Under the pieces are notes generated by a model that worked only from the letters and a program-made list of their open reading frames with translations, searched no databases and was not told the origin of the DNA. From UBA9676 sp036005525 (GTDB taxonomy: Bacteria > Actinomycetota > Actinomycetes > Streptosporangiales > Streptosporangiaceae), in assembly GCA_036005525.1 (NCBI GenBank), contig DASYQM010000290.1, forward strand, positions 1-6,626: 6,626 nucleotides of DNA, written 5' to 3'. Position numbers and translations under genes: made by a program. Below, piece after piece: positions 5,443-6,626 of this stretch. Position 1 is the first letter of the stretch; every line of letters begins with the position of its first letter.

Positions 5443-6626
5443 GGGCGGGGCGCAGGTACGCATGGCGCGGGCGAACGCCTCGGCCCGGTCCCGGTAGTCG
5501 CGGAAACGGCCGAAGCTCGGCGCGGCCGGCGACAGCAGCACCACCCCGTCCGGCAGCGCCCAGCGGTATCCGCGCTCGACCGCCGCCGCCAGGTCGGCGC
5601 AGGCGGCGACCTCCACCTTGCCGGGGCTTTCCGCCTCGATCGCGGCCTGGATCCGGGGGCCGCTGTCGGGTACCGCCAGGACCAGAGTGGGGGCGTCGCG
5701 GGCGGCGAGCCCGGCCGCGAGCGGGGCGTAGTCGATGCCCCGGTCGTGCCCGCCGGCGATGAGGGCGACGCGGCGGCCGGGGAAGGCGTCCATGGCCGCC
5801 AAGGCCGGCAGCACGTTGGTGGACAGGCTGTCGTCCACGAATGTGACCCCACCGACCTCGCCGATGACCTGCAGCCGACTGGCCAGCGGGGTGAAGCCCA
5901 CAGCGGCTGCCGCCAGCGCCGTCTCGTCGTACGCCTGTGGCACCTTCAGGGCGCGCAGGCAGGCGCGGGCGATCAGGGCATTGCGCCGGTTGTGCGTGCC
6001 AAGCAGGCCGAGCGGGGCCATCCAGTCGGCTCGGGGCTCGTCCCCGGCCCGGACCCATTCCACCCGTGGCCCGAGCAGGACTGCCCGCTCCCGCAGCGGG
6101 CCGCTGTCCCCGTTCGCCACGGTCAGCTCCGCGCCCGGCTGGGAGCAGGCCGACAGCTTGTCCCGGTAGTAGGTCTCCACGTCGCCGTGCCAGTCCAGGT
6201 GGTCGGGGTGCAGTGAGGTCACCGCGACCACCGGCGGCGAGCAGGGCAGGTCCGTCGCCTGATAGCTCGACGTCTCGATCACCCAGTAGTCGTAGTCCTG
6301 GGCCCCGGCAGCGGGATCCCAGGGCGGTCGGCCGATGTTGCCGCCCGCCAGGCAGCGGTAGCCCCACCGGGTCAGCAGATGCCCCGCGACGGCCGTTGTG
6401 CTGCTCTTGCCTTTGGTGCCGGTGACACACACCACACGGTCGCGGTCGGCCTCGGCCAGCCACAGGCCCAGGCCGCCGGCCACGGCCACCCCGCGCCGGG
6501 CCAGCTCAGTCACCTCGGGGCGGTAGCGGCTGATGCCAGGCGTCTTCACCACCACGTCGCATCCGGCCAGCGCCGCCAGCCCGCGCTCGCCGGTCGCCAG
6601 GACGGGGCGGCCGTCGGGCCCCTCGG
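5440..6626 (-). CDS. murD: MurD-family peptidoglycan precursor ligase, MurD2-like; N-terminus beyond the window
   Basis: ATP-dependent cytosolic Mur ligase that adds glutamate to UDP-N-acetylmuramoyl-L-alanine. The frame is open to the right edge, with DVVVKTPGISRYRPEV marking the end of the UDP-binding domain, so about 395 residues are visible. The ATP loop reads TGTKGKSSTT (visible residues 68-77), followed by the GNIG loop, ETSSYQ and HPDHLDWHG of the central domain. The C-terminal domain has DDSLSTN, GGHDRGIDY and SPAAPSFGRFRDY. Compared with E. coli MurD (DSKATN, GGDGKSADF, SPACASLDQFKNF), the glutamate-site residues corresponding to K319, K348, L416 and F422 are L, R, F and Y, while T321 and S415 are kept. 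The GTKGKS loop, GGxDRGxD and APSFGRFRDY forms match what I recall of MurD2, which adds L-glutamate later epimerised by MurL. Family assignment is firm; the MurD2 subtype is an inference. It ends in TAA inside the TAACCAGC repeat. Confidence 0.9.
   Translation of the reverse strand, partial: EGPDGRPVLATGERGLAALAGCDVVVKTPGISRYRPEVTELARRGVAVAGGLGLWLAEADRDRVVCVTGTKGKSSTTAVAGHLLTRWGYRCLAGGNIGRPPWDPAAGAQDYDYWVIETSSYQATDLPCSPPVVAVTSLHPDHLDWHGDVETYYRDKLSACSQPGAELTVANGDSGPLRERAVLLGPRVEWVRAGDEPRADWMAPLGLLGTHNRRNALIARACLRALKVPQAYDETALAAAAVGFTPLASRLQVIGEVGGVTFVDDSLSTNVLPALAAMDAFPGRRVALIAGGHDRGIDYAPLAAGLAARDAPTLVLAVPDSGPRIQAAIEAESPGKVEVAACADLAAAVERGYRWALPDGVVLLSPAAPSFGRFRDYRDRAEAFARAMRTCAPP

Noticed and set aside
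5370..5852. Upstream extension of the FAD enzyme reading frame to 5852, giving a 623-residue protein
   Set aside because: The added 170 or so residues overlap the well-supported murD coding sequence in another frame and are Pro/Arg/Ser-rich shadow sequence; FAD family similarity begins only near 5339.

Overview
The window looks like part of a high-GC actinomycete chromosome: G/C-rich third codon positions throughout, frequent GTG starts, strong GGAGG-type ribosome sites, and gene families typical of Actinobacteria. All five genes are on the minus strand, so transcription runs from right to left. They are separated by gaps of about 80 to 100 bases with no overlaps.

In transcription order they are: (1) the C-terminal part of a MurD-family ligase, cut by the right edge, with active-site substitutions that fit the MurD2 (L-glutamate-adding) type better than classical MurD; (2) an FAD-linked 2-hydroxyacid dehydrogenase of the GlcD / D-2-hydroxyglutarate dehydrogenase type; (3) a hemerythrin (HHE) domain protein; (4) a short-chain dehydrogenase/reductase (SDR) with an unusual hexapeptide-repeat tail; (5) an MMPL/RND-type membrane transporter, cut by the left edge and broken by two single-base frameshifts. 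The transporter has its own likely promoter, with a dyad that could be a repressor operator, in the gap after the SDR gene.

The genes do not form an obvious single pathway. The ligase is a cell-wall precursor enzyme, the middle three are plausible redox or stress functions, and the transporter would export a lipid or drug-like compound. The clearest unexplained structure is three unrelated short repeats, each at a gene boundary: an 18-bp tandem repeat making the SDR tail, a 24-bp tandem repeat that multiplies the ribosome site and GTG start of the hemerythrin gene, and a spaced TAACCAGC repeat that begins in the murD stop codon. I found no RNA gene, CRISPR array, insertion sequence or prophage. 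I do not see evidence for a wholly new system. The best leads are the MurD2-like ligase and the boundary repeats.
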